Assembly: GCA_023213395.1 (NCBI GenBank)
Contig: CM041465.1
Span: forward strand, 131,447,741 to 131,511,740
Direction of reading: 5' to 3'
DNA from: Cycas panzhihuaensis
Taxonomy: Eukaryota > Cycadophyta
DNA: 64,000 nt
The notes beneath the pieces were generated by a model, which was not told the DNA's origin, ran no database searches, and saw only the letters and a program-made list of their open reading frames with translations. The position numbers and the translations under genes were made by a program. Below, piece by piece: positions 44,973 to 56,649 of the stretch; within the stretch, counting starts at the first letter, position 1, and each line of letters begins with the position of its first letter.

Positions 44973-46044
44973 TGTTAGTTTTATGATATGGGAGGTATGT
45001 GTCAATAAAACTACACACACAATTTTAGAAAATAATTCAAAAACTTTGTAAGTCTGCAAATGGATGAAGTTAGGTTACGAGTAGATTATAGTCAAGCTAT
45101 AAGTAGATTATAGTCAGGGGAAGCAACTACGAGCATATAATAATTAGATTACGATTATGAATAGATTACGACTCAATTAATGAGTATGCTTAGATCATAG
45201 TCAGGGTTATGATTGTGACCTAATTGTAGTTGATTGTAAGTAGATCATAGCCTAAGTCATAAGTATGAGCTAATTGTCATTTGGGTTGTGATTGCAAGCT
45301 AATCATAGTTTGGATCATGGTTACGAGTTGATCACAGTTTGGGTCATGATTGCGAGATGATCATGGTTTTAAATTGATCACAATCTAGGTCTTGATTGTG
45401 AGCTGATTATGGTTTAGATCTTAGTTAGGATCTAATTCTGGTTTGGATTATGGTTGTGAGCTAATCATAGTTCAGGTCTTGATTGTGAGCTAATCATGGT
45501 TTAGGTCATGGTTACAAGTAAATCATGGTTTGAGTTATGGTTACAAGCAGATCATAGTTAGGGCTATAAGTATAAGCTAATCGTAGTTGGGGTTGTAAGT
45601 ACGAGTTAATTGTAATCAGGATTATAAGTTGATCACAACCTGAATATAATCATGAGTAGATCATAATTAAAGACTACAATCCAAGAGTAATCTAGATGTA
45701 TTTTTAAACATTGATTGATATAATGAGCCAACCATTGTTAGTTATTTTTGATTATAACTAAGGATGGTTAAAACCATTGAAATGTTATAAATAAATAAGG
45801 ATGGGACAATATGTCTATGTATATAGGATGGGAAGGATTTGAACATCATTTTGTTAAAGTCTTATTGTTGTGAACCTGATTAGCTAGTTAGCTTCCTATG
45901 TGCCGTAAGGTCTGTGTGTGGTTGTAAGAGGACCAAATATTGTTCCCTATCTTAATGCTATTATATTTTGCATCATAATAGGTGTTCCTTATGGTTGCCT
46001 TATTTGTTTGGTGAATGAATTATACATGAATAGGTGCATGACAC
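44973..46044 (+). repeat. gypsy-A 3' LTR
   Basis: Begins TGTTAGTTTT and ends GCATGACACA, aligning with 13730-14784. It contains about 20 units of the same 29-bp array (45062-45670), then the shared segment around 'ataaataaggatggga' (45790). Divergence from the 5' LTR is high. Confidence 0.8.
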
Positions 46045-48458
46045 ATAGAAACATGCTAATAATTCAATAGTGTGACTAGTCATTATGAAGTTAGGAACCT
46101 CATTTTTTAATAAAGTTATATAGGATAGAAGTGAAAAATGCAGTCTTTATTTTTAAATCTAGAAACTCTTATTCTATGCAAACTAATTAAATTTCTCTCT
46201 CATATAGGGCATGCACTATTTTAATTTATTTAGTTAATTAAAAAGTGTAGCATTTTTTTGAAAGGTTATCCCATTTTTCTACTAGTTAATAATTTTGTTG
46301 ATAAACAAATGTATCAAACCATATATGAAGAGATAGTTAATTGAAATTTATTTTTAAGGTTAGGGGTTTAATTCATGGGATTGAGAAGTGATGTTATATG
46401 TGAAATTAAGTACCCATAAAAGATTGGTATTAGCTTCAAGTGAGAATCCTAGTTATAAGTGGATCTTTCAAAGATTTAAACTTTCAAACATAGGGACAAA
46501 GGACCTTATGAGATTTTTCAAGGTCATCATTCATTGGAGAAGGTAAAACTTTGAAAAATGTTTACATTTAAAATAAATAAGCAAATGATATAAATCTCTT
46601 AGTTCAAATTTTATATGATGGAATACTTATAGATACCATTTTACCAAGTTGTGAGTATTAGAGATCACCCACAAAGAAAGTTATAATTCTATGAGTAGAA
46701 ATAAGCTAGACATTCCTTCTAGGCCTAAAATTTTAATTTATAGGTCTTCATGTAAGTTTCCTAGTCATTTGACAATTCTTTTAGCCATTATGGATAAAGT
46801 TAGGGCTATGCAATTGTAGTTTATAATTCATATGCTTCATGAGAAGGCTATGTAGGTAATTTATGATGTATGACTTAAGTAAGGGTGGGGGGTAGGGGCA
46901 ATGGGGGGAAATGAAACATAAGATTATATTTATTTTGCATATGGGCATTAAAAGAAATAGCCTAGAACTCATGTAACTACAATGGGCTAACTCAAGTGTG
47001 TGTCATGTTAGTTAGTAAGTCATGGGTCTTGCTGAGAAACTCATGGGTATAAGTTTTTATACCAAGAGTCTACATAATTATAAATACTTTTGTTAGAAAG
47101 AAACATGTTAGTTTGAAGTGTACGAAAACTAAATTTAAGGCTCATGGTTTGTGATAAACTAAACAAGTCTAGGTTTTAAAAACTCTTTTATGTAGCTATT
47201 TAGATATCATGAAAGTGGCAAAAAATAACAAGTCATAAGAAGTCAATCTTAGGGTGGTGAAATTAGTTGACTTGGAAGGTTATTTTCACTTCCAAAAGTT
47301 AAGGAAAAATAATTATACCTATAGAGATTTATTTAGGACTTAATCATGTGGATGATAAACACTAAGTTCTTAATTGAATAGATAATTATCTACAAGAAAA
47401 AGGTGCTTAAGTGTGTAAATGTCAAGTGAATAGTTTCATGTATTTACCTTTGAATTGCTTGATAAGTAAACCAACATCATAGGATCTTGAGTAGCACAAG
47501 TAGATGATTGAGTGGAGAAGGAAGAAATTTTAATAGACTTAGATAAGCTCTTATAAACAATAGTTTTTCTCCATTATGTTCATCTTTTGCATAGTAACTA
47601 CTCTAATTCGTTATACATAAGCTTTAAGTTGAGAGGTTATAGAAAATATTTTGAGTCTAATTATATGTATATGAAACAAAATATATATATCAAAAGTTTG
47701 TTCAAATGGTATTATATATTATGATATGCATAATTTATAATTTTATATCAAAACGTGTTTTTAAATTCCATAGTGTGAATTTTAATATTTTATCTATTAC
47801 AAAACTTGTAATAAATGATGCAATCCCAAAATTATATGTCATGTTACATATTTCTAGTGAGAATTAATTGAATTATAAACTTTCTACTTTTAGTGAGTCT
47901 TTAAAAGATTTTACATTCTTAGAATTCTACTTATTCAAATTTTAGAGATCACTATAAAGAATACATGTATTGAAATTACCCTAAATTATTCTTATTGGAA
48001 ATATATTTGGATATATTTTCAAATTTAAGAGATTTTACTCAATTTGATGAATTACAGAAGAAACTATATTAAGTTTGGTGAGAAAGATCATTTCTATCTT
48101 AAATTTTTTACTATCTTCTATGCTTTATTTTAAATATATCTGGTTGAGGAGAATATAGAAAATTCACTGGTATATGATCCACAAAGAAAATATGATAATG
48201 AATTAATAAAGTTATTAAGGAAAAATAAGAGAGTTCACTATTTTTTTTAACTCTCTTATATCAAACATTTGAAGGAATATGTGGACTATATGAAGGGGAT
48301 ACTTTTAAAAATTTCATGAACATGCCATGACTGTAGAATACTTTGGGTAACAAGTAAATTTTAAAAATTATTTGTAATATATAAAGTAATATTTCCTCTT
48401 TAAATTTGTGAGTATCTTTGTAGAAGGAATCTTTGTGAATGCTCTCCTTTTTACCATA
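46045..48458. other. AT-rich DNA without recognisable genes
   Basis: 2.4 kb between gypsy-A and the copia element. Short open frames (for example 46781-46972) have no recognisable motifs. A G-rich patch at 46885-46908 is the only compositional feature. It is likely the old flank into which gypsy-A inserted. Confidence 0.5.
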
Positions 48459-48463
48459 AATGG
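48459..48463. repeat. Target-site duplication AATGG, left
   Basis: AATGG immediately left of the copia LTR, repeated at 55685-55689 immediately right of the other LTR. Five bases is normal for Ty1/copia. Confidence 0.9.
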
Positions 48464-48922
48464 TGTAGCAATAGGCACATGCATAATGTCATCACAAGAT
48501 CACATAGACAAGAAATTACAGGCAACAAATGACATTGCACACATACACCAGATTGATAGGTGGAAAACCCCTTCTAGGGAAGGAAAACCACCTCCTAAAG
48601 TTGTATTTTTATTAAGAATAGTGATAAACAAGATACCATCTACTGAAACCACCTAACCACCAAACTAGCCTTGGAAAAGGCTTTTAGACAACCCTCCTAG
48701 ATTTTTGGAACCACCTCCTTGAATCTAGGAGAAGAATTAATATGAATAAAGGTTTGTTGAAATGCAGTTGCGTATTTCAACCACCTTCCACATAAGATTA
48801 AAATAAACTCTAAAGTTAAACATAAGAATGACTTAAATACTAATTTAAATATGTGACATAAATAAGAACTTAAAAAGAACATACGAGTGACATTACAAAA
48901 AGTTACATTAATATTCCTAACA
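48464..48922 (-). repeat. copia 3' LTR
   Basis: 459 bp, paired with 55226-55684. The minus-strand sequence 'taaaagggga' at 48923-48932 directly beside it is the polypurine tract. Confidence 0.9.
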
Positions 48923-48964
48923 TCCCCTTTTAATGTTAACTTTTATGCTAGACAAAAAGAAGAT

Positions 48965-51900
48965 CTTTATCACGATGATCCCCCTTTGATGGAAACTTTT
49001 TTTATCTACAACAGATCTCAGAGATTTAGAAACTTTACTTTAGTTAAAGACTTTGTAAGTATGTCAGCAATCTGTAGATCTATTGGACAATAAGACAAGG
49101 AAACAAGATTATCGGTAACAAGATTATGAATAAAATGCTAATATAATTCTATATGTTTAGTCCTAGAATGTGAATCTGGATTTGTAGCAGTAGCAATTAC
49201 ACCTTAATTATTAAATTTAAGTTCAATGGAAGAGTTTAGAGATAGACCAATTTCATTTAGTAGAGATTTGAGCTAAAGTACTTTTTTACTAGCTTCAACA
49301 AGTGCATGATACTCAACTTTAATCGTTGATAAAGCTAGTGCCTATATTTTCTTACTATATTAAGTAATATATGAGGAGTCTGTAAAAAATACATAACCTG
49401 ATATAGATTTTCGATCATTTATATCACTTACCTAATTTGAATCAGTATATCCAGTTAAAGTTAGAGGTTGATTACAAAAATTATAAGTTAAACCATAAAA
49501 AATAGTATGCTTTAAATATTGTAAGATATATTTAGTAGCTTTCCAATGAGATTTATGTGGCTATTGCATATAACATGAACATAAAGTGATAGCATAGGAA
49601 ATCTTAGGGCAGGTATGAGTTAAATAAATAAGACTACCAATTAGTTATTTATATAATATTAGATCACATAAAGATGATGAACAATCAGTAGATAGTTTGA
49701 CTCTTGATTATAATAGATTAGATACGGGTTTAGCATTTTCCATATTAAACCGTTGAATTAAGTCTAAGATATATTTAGGTTGTGATATTATGATTCTTGA
49801 GTCATATTGATGGATTTGTAATCTAAGAAAATAATGTAGGAGACCTAAATCAATCATTTTAAATTTATTCATTAAAGTAGATTTTAAATGATGAATGTTA
49901 TTAGTTGATGATCCAGTAATGATGATGTCATCAACATAAAGGATTAGAATAGTAATATTTTCATTTTCGCATTTGAAATAAAGATTTGGATCACTAATAC
50001 ATCTAGTGTATCTAATGTGAATTAAATAATTATCTACTTTAGTATACCAAGCTCGAGGAGCTTGTTTTAAACCATAAATGGATTTCTTTAGCTTACAAAC
50101 TAAATTAGGATTTTCAATAAAACCAGGTGGCCAAGATATGTAGATCTCCTCTTTAAGATCACTATTTAAAAAAGCACTCTTGACATCCATTTGATGAATT
50201 TCCTAACTAAACTTGGCTACTAGAGCAATAATTATTTTAATTATGTTCATCTTTGCAATAGGGGAAAATGTTTCATTATAATCTATGTCATCAATTTACA
50301 AAAATCCTTTTGCAACTAGGCGAGCTTTATATTTTTTAACTACGTCTATTGAGTTGTATTTTGTTCTATAGACCCATTTACAGTTAACTACGTTTTTCCC
50401 AAGTGGGAGAGGAACGAGATCCCAGGTTAAATTTTTAATTAAAGCATCAAATTTAATTTGCATAGCGTCCTACTAGACATGATTGCTGCTAGCTTGTTTA
50501 AATGTTTTGGGATCATTATTGTCCATTATTTTTACCATTAAGGCAAAGTTAGCATGTAATTTTTAGGCACATGTTTATCTAGTATATGTAGGATTACCTA
50601 CATCAGATCCAGCATCAGCAAGTATTTTTGTTGTTCAAACAAGTTACTTGTTAGTAACTATTTATGAAGGTACATGTTGATTTGTAAAACTAGTTTGAGA
50701 GGAGGAATCCATTTCATTAGATTCAGATAAAGTCCAATTTTAGACTTGAGTTGATAAGAAGTCTATAACTTTTAGATCAACTTATTTATTATAGGGGTCA
50801 ACTGAATAACTGTTGGTTAATAAATTTTCAACAGGAATTTCTACATAAGTAGATATTGAAGAAGATCCTTCTTCATCAAATATTACATCATACAAAATTA
50901 AAATTTGATGCTTGGGTGGATCTACGAGCCTATAAGCTTTACTTTCTTCGCTATATCCAACAAAGATGTATTTCTGACTCTTAGGATCTAATTTTTAATA
51001 TATTTTTTTAGGGATGTATCCCCACACAATACTTTCAAAGATCCATAAATGATTGACTGAAGGTTTTCTACTAGACTATTTTTGTTCTAGAGTAACGTTG
51101 TGTAGACTTTTGCTAGGTAAATGATTTAATAAATAGTTAGAGTAGTTAATTGCTTCTGCCCATAATTTTAGGTCTAGATTCTTTGCATGTAACATGCAAT
51201 GAGTCATCTCAACAAGAGCACGATTTTTACATTTAACAACACCGTTTTGTTGAGGAGTGTATGCAACAAAATGCTAGAATTGAATTTTGTGTATTTTATA
51301 GAAAGAAGTGAATTTGCCACTTAAATACTCCTTTGTATTATCAGATCGAAAAATTTTAATTTTTGAATTTGATTGGTTTTCAACTAGCATTTTGTATTCA
51401 ACGAAAATGTCAAACACTTGACTATGTGTTTTAAGCATGTAAACCCAACATTTTCTTGAAAAATCATCAATAAATATAACAAAATAATGAGAGCTAGAGT
51501 ATGATGTTACATGAAAAGGTTTACATATGCCAGAGTGGACATGTTGAAGTGGAATAGTTGCTCTAAATTATGTTTTATGTGGGAATGGGTCCATGTGTTG
51601 CTTATCTGTCACACAAGCTTTACAAACACCATAAATAGTGTTTAAGGGTGGAAGACCATGAACCATTTCATGCTTTTTTAGATATTACAATTTGCCATAA
51701 CTTGTATGGCTAAATCATGCATGCCAAAGTTTACTGGCTGAGTTAGATTTGGCAATAAAGGCACTAAAAGGTTTTGTTTTGTTATTTTATAGACTTGTTA
51801 AACTATAGAGACCTGTACTATGATTAACAGATCCTGAGATAATACGTCTAAATTTGTTTAACAGCTCCTTAATGATAAATTTATTTTTCTAGAATTTGAT

Positions 51901-52185
51901 GACAAGGTCTTTCTGGCAGATTTGATAAATAGAAAGTAGGTTTGGTAATAGACCAGGTACATAGAAAATGCCCTTTATTGATCCATCCTTTAAGGTAACA
52001 TCACTTGATTCTTTGACTTTAAGTTGGGTACCACTTCCAAAAGAAATCTCTTCTTTAGAGTTTGATTTGGATTGATAAGTGGTTAAATTTTTGTAGTGTC
52101 TAGTTATGTGATGGGATGCACCAGAGTCAAGGATCCACTGTGGTGGTTGATTAGTTGGGGCAACAAATGTAGAAGTTGTTGCCAT
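48965..52185 (-). pseudogene. copia pol (protease, integrase, RT, RNase H)
   Basis: The protease motif WILDSGASHHIT lies at about 52105-52140. Integrase: GVCKACVTDKQ zinc end (51600-51640), FVIFIDDFSRKCWVYMLK (about 51430-51485), FRSDNTKEYLSGKF (51315-51355), YTPQQNGVVKCKNRALVEM (51205-51265; catalytic Glu region altered to Lys) and LNHLPSK. RT: WVYRTKYN, YKARLVAKGFL, MDVKSAFLNSDLKEEIYISWPPGF (50115-50190), KKSIYGLKQAPRAWY and LYVDDIIITG (about 49912-49945, catalytic pair intact). RNase H: GYTDSN (about 49435), IADILTKSL near the end. A 160-codon stretch of RT (49708-50190) is still open. Stops elsewhere make it inactive. Confidence 0.9.
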
Positions 52186-52296
52186 TAGAGAACGATTAAG
52201 AGATTGTCAATTTTGAGGTCATGATTGAGGTTGGGATTGAGGTTGATTTTACAATTCCTTGGGAGCTTTCCTTGCTTCTGAAGCTATTTTACTTAT

Positions 52297-52338
52297 GCAG
52301 ACATCAATAGTGTGGTATTTTTTATGACAATAGGTACA
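52297..52338 (-). pseudogene. copia gag CCHC zinc knuckle
   Basis: CTYCHKKYHTIDVC on the minus strand keeps the complete C-x2-C-x4-H-x4-C spacing that binds zinc and element RNA. Confidence 0.75.
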
Positions 52339-52559
52339 ACTAGTATTCTGAGAAGGAGTTACGTTGTTCCTATTATGAAATGACTGATTAGAAATATTCT
52401 GGTATTTAGTTGGACTAGAATACTTAATATTGTTTTGAGAATTAGATTGTGAACCTCTACGAGGTTTCTAAAATTTTGGATTACTATGAAAATTATTCTG
52501 TTATTTATTTTTAATTTGTGGCTTACTTTTAGAAAATAAAGCTTGTAAAGGATCTTTTA

Positions 52560-53197
52560 ATGCCTGTTTGAATTAATATTGTTTGATGTTCGATTAGCTG
52601 GTTTGTCAACTGATTGAATGTTATAGGAGGGTTGCCAGCTTGTTGTCTGGCAGTTAAAAAAAAATAAAATTATTTTGATAACTTGTTTACTACAAGACGT
52701 ACGAGTGTATCGTCGTCTTTAACATGTGCGATTATTTTTTTAGTATCACCTTCTTTAGTTTTGGATTTAATACAGTTTCCTAGATATTTATTAATTAATT
52801 AAATTTTACTTAAAAAATCCTCAACATTGGAAAAATCATCAAAAGTAAAGTTATACAATTGCTTTTCTAAGATAACCATTTGATGTGTATCGACCTTGTC
52901 ATATTTATCTTGCAAAGTTTTCTAGACAGTGGCCAAGTTGTCTATTTTAGAAAACTACCGATTGGTTTCTGGTGAAAGTGAGTTTAATATGGTGCTTAAG
53001 GATACATCTGAGTTTATCAAATATACCATATAACTTTCTGTAGCTTCATCTTTTGGTTTTTTAAATTCACCTGCCATATATCGCCATATCTTTTGCTGTT
53101 TAAGCTGATGGGATATGCGATTCCTCCAATCGGCATAGTTTGAGCTGGTTAATACTGGAATTAGAATGCAGGTGGTTGTCCCTGGCATTAATGCCAT
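52560..53197 (-). pseudogene. copia gag
   Basis: ATG 53197 starts a frame typical of copia gag: LTSSNYADWRNRISHQLKQQKIWRYMAGE (about 53070-53160), followed by SVSLSTILNSLSPE-like text to 52955. After a stop, it continues as FSKIDNLATV.KTLQDKYDKVDTHQMVILEKQLYNFTFDDFS with LNKYLGN and the usual helical blocks down to about 52700. The zinc knuckle follows at 52297-52338. Gag is broken by several stops and at least one frame change before the protease. Confidence 0.8.
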
Positions 53198-53219
53198 ATT
53201 GGGAGTTATAAGGTTTAAT

Positions 53220-54165
53220 TGAAGATTTAAGAATATAAAGGTAGGTGAAAAAAATAATCACATAGTAAAGTTACCAATCATTAGATTAACTTTTCACAAT
53301 CATGATTAAAGAGTAAAAAAAAAAAAACATAGTAGCATGTATTACTAGCTTTTGTCTTAAAGAAAAAAATCACATGTTTTCAAGCAGATAGTTTTCCTTG
53401 AATTGAAAAATAAACAACCCCTTAAAAAATCCCCCTTAAATAGTCCCTTTTCGAAAAAAAAAATCCCCTTAATTTGAGAAATAAATAGTCTCCCTTCATA
53501 AGAATTTAAGTTCCAAGAATATTAAAGTATAAAATTAAAGTAATTAATTATTTTTGTAATTAATTTAATTAGATAATAATAAGACTAATTTGTAAAAATA
53601 AATTTTAATTAATTAAACTTTATTTAAATATCTTGTAATAAAGAGGAATAATACTAGTATAAGAAAAAATGTATTTTGACAAAAAATGTCTATATATAGT
53701 CTATTTAGAAAAGATTATAAAAACTTTATAATAAATAAAGGTTAAATTTTTTTTTATAATAAAGAATAGTATTGATTAAGAGAAGGGCTTATAACATATA
53801 AGGTGACTAATGTAATAACAAAATAAAGGGTAAATGGGGGTGTAAATTTAACGAAAAAAAGTTATAAGAATAAAGGAGAAAGAATTTAAAAAATGAGAAC
53901 ATAAATCAAATGTTGAAAATTAAAATGTTGGCGGGGGGGGGGGAATGTTAAGAATGAAATCAAGTAAAAAGAGGGAGGGTTAATGTTAATTTATTAATGT
54001 GATAGGGGGGGTGTTAACATTAGTTTATTAAATAAAATAATAGAATAAAATTAAATAAAAAATTAAAACAAGCGAACCTGCGGACCTGATGGGTTTTTAG
54101 ATTTTATAAAGGAAAAATGAAATGAAATATAAAATAAGGTCCATGAGAGATTAGGGTAGAAACCC
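53220..54165. other. copia leader, AT-rich part
   Basis: Very AT-rich, with A-runs, a 10-base G-run at 53932-53941 and no coding potential on either strand. Part of the oversized region between gag and primer site. Confidence 0.5.
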
Positions 54166-54169
54166 TACC

Positions 54170-54490
54170 TGGCTTTGTGATGGCGGCGCCCCTTCTTTCT
54201 TTGCAAGTTTGCTTCTTCGATGGCGACGAGGGTTTAGTGAGTTGGGTCTTTGGATCAGTCTGCATATGTATGCCATTGCCTGTGCTTTGGTCGGACTACT
54301 AGCTCTTGGCAACATGGAAATAGAGCTCCCCAGTTGGGAGAACAGGTATCACAAGTCCATTCTTCTACTTCAGGCGCTTCTAGAGGATTTCCCCTTACAT
54401 TTCGAGCAAATCGTATTACGTGATAATGACAGCTTCTTCGAAGTCCTATTGTTCAAGTCCTCCAATGATACTTTCAATGGATGAACAATA
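54170..54490 (+). pseudogene. Captured gene-like fragment, unidentified
   Basis: This stretch is markedly richer in G+C than its AT-rich surroundings and has a 91-codon open frame (54209-54484) with gene-like composition (SWENRYHKSILLLQALLEDFPLHFEQ...). I do not recognise the protein. It sits inside the copia leader, on the strand opposite to the element, next to a potassium-transporter fragment, so it was probably captured together with it or separately from another host gene. Confidence 0.4.
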
Positions 54491-54751
54491 TCCTCATCTC
54501 TCCTTTGCGTTCGAATCTACAAATGTGATCTACAGCATAGGGCAGATGCAGAGGTGGCACTCCACGTAGAGAAACAAGCTCCATGCAACGATCTAGATGG
54601 AGGAGGCTTTAATGATCTGGAGAATAGAGGCTTATGATCTAACATGCAGAGCCTTATGACATTCAAGAGAATGGGGAGGAACAGAGGTTTACCGACCCCA
54701 AACCATGGTAAAACCCCCAACAATAAGCAGAGACCCTCATCTCATGCTTTG

Positions 54752-55050
54752 AGCATTTCTCCTCTCTATGTCTACAAGAGCACTTTTGCTAAAGATGTTA
54801 AGCATTCCAAGACCAATAAAGAGATTTATGGCATGTTGTCCTTTGTCTTTTGGACTCTGACTTTGGTGCCATTGTTCAAGTATATCTTTATAGTGCTAAG
54901 AGCTGATGACAATGGGGAAGGGGGCACTATTGCCTTGTATTCTTTAATATGCAGGTATGCCAAAGTAAGCCTTTTACCAAATCATCAGATTGTTGACGAG
55001 GAAGTCTCTACATATATATTAGAATACCCTCCCTACATTGCTTTTCACAA
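54752..55050 (+). pseudogene. Captured fragment of a HAK/KUP/KT potassium transporter gene
   Basis: [15 protein letters not shown] (from 54752) corresponds to the universally conserved '[13 protein letters not shown]' of HAK/KUP/KT transporters. It is followed without a break by [39 protein letters not shown] and SLLPN, i.e. the region of transmembrane helices 1-2 and the highly conserved loop. These proteins move K+ into plant cells. Only about 95 of some 780 residues are present. The piece reads straight through sites where I would expect introns in plant KUP genes, suggesting cDNA origin (inference). It lies antisense within the copia leader. A 137-codon open frame (54644-55057) remains. 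Confidence 0.85.
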
Positions 55051-55210
55051 GATCTAGACTCGAGCTTTCTATGACAAAAGAACGTCATGAATATGTGGTG
55101 GTTCCTATCTTGTGTTTTATATTGGTCTTACACTGGGGCGCAGGCTAAGTGTATCTCTGGGCAATGGCATAAAGATGAAAGAAGTTGAAGGCAAGCCTCT
55201 AGTAGATATT

Positions 55211-55225
55211 AGTGGTCTGATACCA
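55211..55225 (-). promoter_or_regulatory. copia primer-binding site (initiator Met tRNA)
   Basis: TGGTATCAGACCACT on the minus strand starts directly at the LTR end. It matches the common TGGTATCAGAGC site except for two positions. Confidence 0.85.
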
Positions 55226-55684
55226 TGTAGAAATAGGCACATGCATAATGTCATCACAAGATCACATAGACAAGAAATTATAAGTAACAAATGACATTAC
55301 AAATATACACCAGATTGACAGATGGAAAACCTCTTATGGGGAAGAAAAACCACCTCCTGAAGTTGTATTTTTATTAAGAATAGTGATAAATAGGATACCA
55401 TATACTGAAACCACCTAACCACCAAACCAGCCTTTGAAAAGGATTTTAGGCAGCCCTCCTAGATTCTCGGAACCACCTCCTTGAATTTAGGAGAAGAATT
55501 AATACGAAGAAAGGTTCATTGAAATACAGTTATGCATTTTAATCACCTTCCACATAAGATTAAAATAAACTCTAAAGTTAAACATAAGAATGACTTAAAT
55601 ACTAATTTAAACATGTGACATAAATAAGAACTTAAAAAGAACATAAAAGTGACATTACAAAAGGTTACATTAATATTCCTAACA
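55226..55684 (-). repeat. copia 5' LTR
   Basis: 459 bp, identical in length to 48464-48922. Ends TG...CA on the minus strand. Confidence 0.9.
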
Positions 55685-55689
55685 AATGG
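55685..55689. repeat. Target-site duplication AATGG, right
   Basis: Matches 48459-48463. The element's two ends are intact and it is a single insertion. Confidence 0.9.
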
Positions 55690-56645
55690 AATGCCATGTT
55701 TGAAGCATATTTTTAATCTAATTATATATTTTTGAGGGAAAATATATGCCAAATATCAGCTCTATTGTTCATTTTTCTTATTCTAAATATTGTGCCTAAA
55801 TAATTCAACTATGATAATAGAACAAAGACATGAAAATGTTCACTCTATGTGACATGAAAGGAGATGAGGATGGTTTATTTTTTGTACTACCTATAAAATC
55901 TATGTTAGCTCATCTCAAATGTGATTAAAAAATTACGTGTACAGTATTTACCACATTACATACTTCTTGTCTCAAATGTTTAGAAAAATTATCGTATTTA
56001 ATGTGTATATGTATGAGATTACTCATTTCTCTTTAAAATTTTTATGCAAGCTAATTGGTTCAGAAAATTATTCAATGAACATGATATATAAAATTGAGAG
56101 CTTTAGTTTGCAGTGAGAACTTAGAATATCATAAAATATCTACACAATGGGGATTGATTCAATCTCTAGAATTGTGTAAGCCTAATCATGTAGTACTACT
56201 TAACAACCTCTTCCAAACTAGCCTACGACTATTTTAAGGCCATTTTGAGAAAACAAATGTATTTTGATAATACCTACAAATAAATTTAACTAAGAAAATG
56301 AACAAAAAAAATCTAAAATACTAATGAACATTTGGTGTAGGATTTAGGTGACTTGGTGATCATTTGTTTCTAACCAATGGCCTATATATACTTTTCACTG
56401 TAATTGATGATGCATTTTCTATAAGTTTGTATGAAATTAGCATTCCAAACATAATTTAAATTTCATTCTTGAATGCACTATACTTGAAATTTGGCTTTAA
56501 TACTATCTATCAGGTAATGGTTATAACTTTCCTTAGGTCAAGAAATAGTAATAATATGTGTTACACATGTAAGGATGGCTACATGGCTATATTAGGTTTG
56601 GATTTATGATGATGGATCAATGCATTTTATTTTTACTTTTTGTTC
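55690..56645. other. AT-rich flank of the copia insertion, no gene seen
   Basis: No recognisable coding sequence or repeat structure. Together with the DNA left of 48459 it is the pre-insertion host sequence of the copia element. Confidence 0.5.
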
Positions 56646-56649
56646 AAAT

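Larger units (their letters stand above)
13730..46044 (+). mobile_element. Ty3/gypsy retrotransposon 'gypsy-A', split by a nested Tat-type element
   Basis: Paired LTRs (13730-14784 and 44973-46044) flank gag, protease, RT, RNase H and integrase remnants read on the plus strand. A 21.8-kb minus-strand element (16317-38084) is inserted in gag. Without it the element is about 10.5 kb. The LTRs are heavily diverged (roughly a quarter of positions in the part compared by eye), so it is the oldest LTR element here. I found no convincing target duplication: the flanks read AACAA on the left and TAGAA on the right. The RT has PYRMN, WMSLVVVVPKKNGK and YKVMPF blocks, as in non-chromoviral gypsy lineages, and no chromodomain is visible. 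Confidence 0.8.
48464..55684 (-). mobile_element. Ty1/copia retrotransposon, 7.2 kb, carrying captured host-gene sequence
   Basis: Minus-strand element with 459-bp LTRs (55226-55684 and 48464-48922) that start TGTTAGG and end CTACA on its own strand. They differ at about one position in eleven by eye. An initiator-Met-tRNA primer site (TGGTATCAGACCACT) abuts the 5' LTR, and the polypurine tract AATTAAAAGGGGA-like sequence abuts the 3' LTR. Gag, zinc knuckle, protease, integrase, RT and RNase H follow in copia order (integrase before RT). The leader between primer site and gag is about 2 kb, far longer than usual, and holds antisense host-gene sequence. Confidence 0.9.

Noticed and set aside
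13725-46050. Target-site duplication for gypsy-A
   Set aside because: The flanking pentamers (AACAA and TAGAA) do not match and shifting the ends by a few bases gives no better pair.
53220-55210. Intact host potassium-transporter gene
   Set aside because: Only about 95 residues are present, they lie between the copia primer site and gag, and flanking exons are absent.
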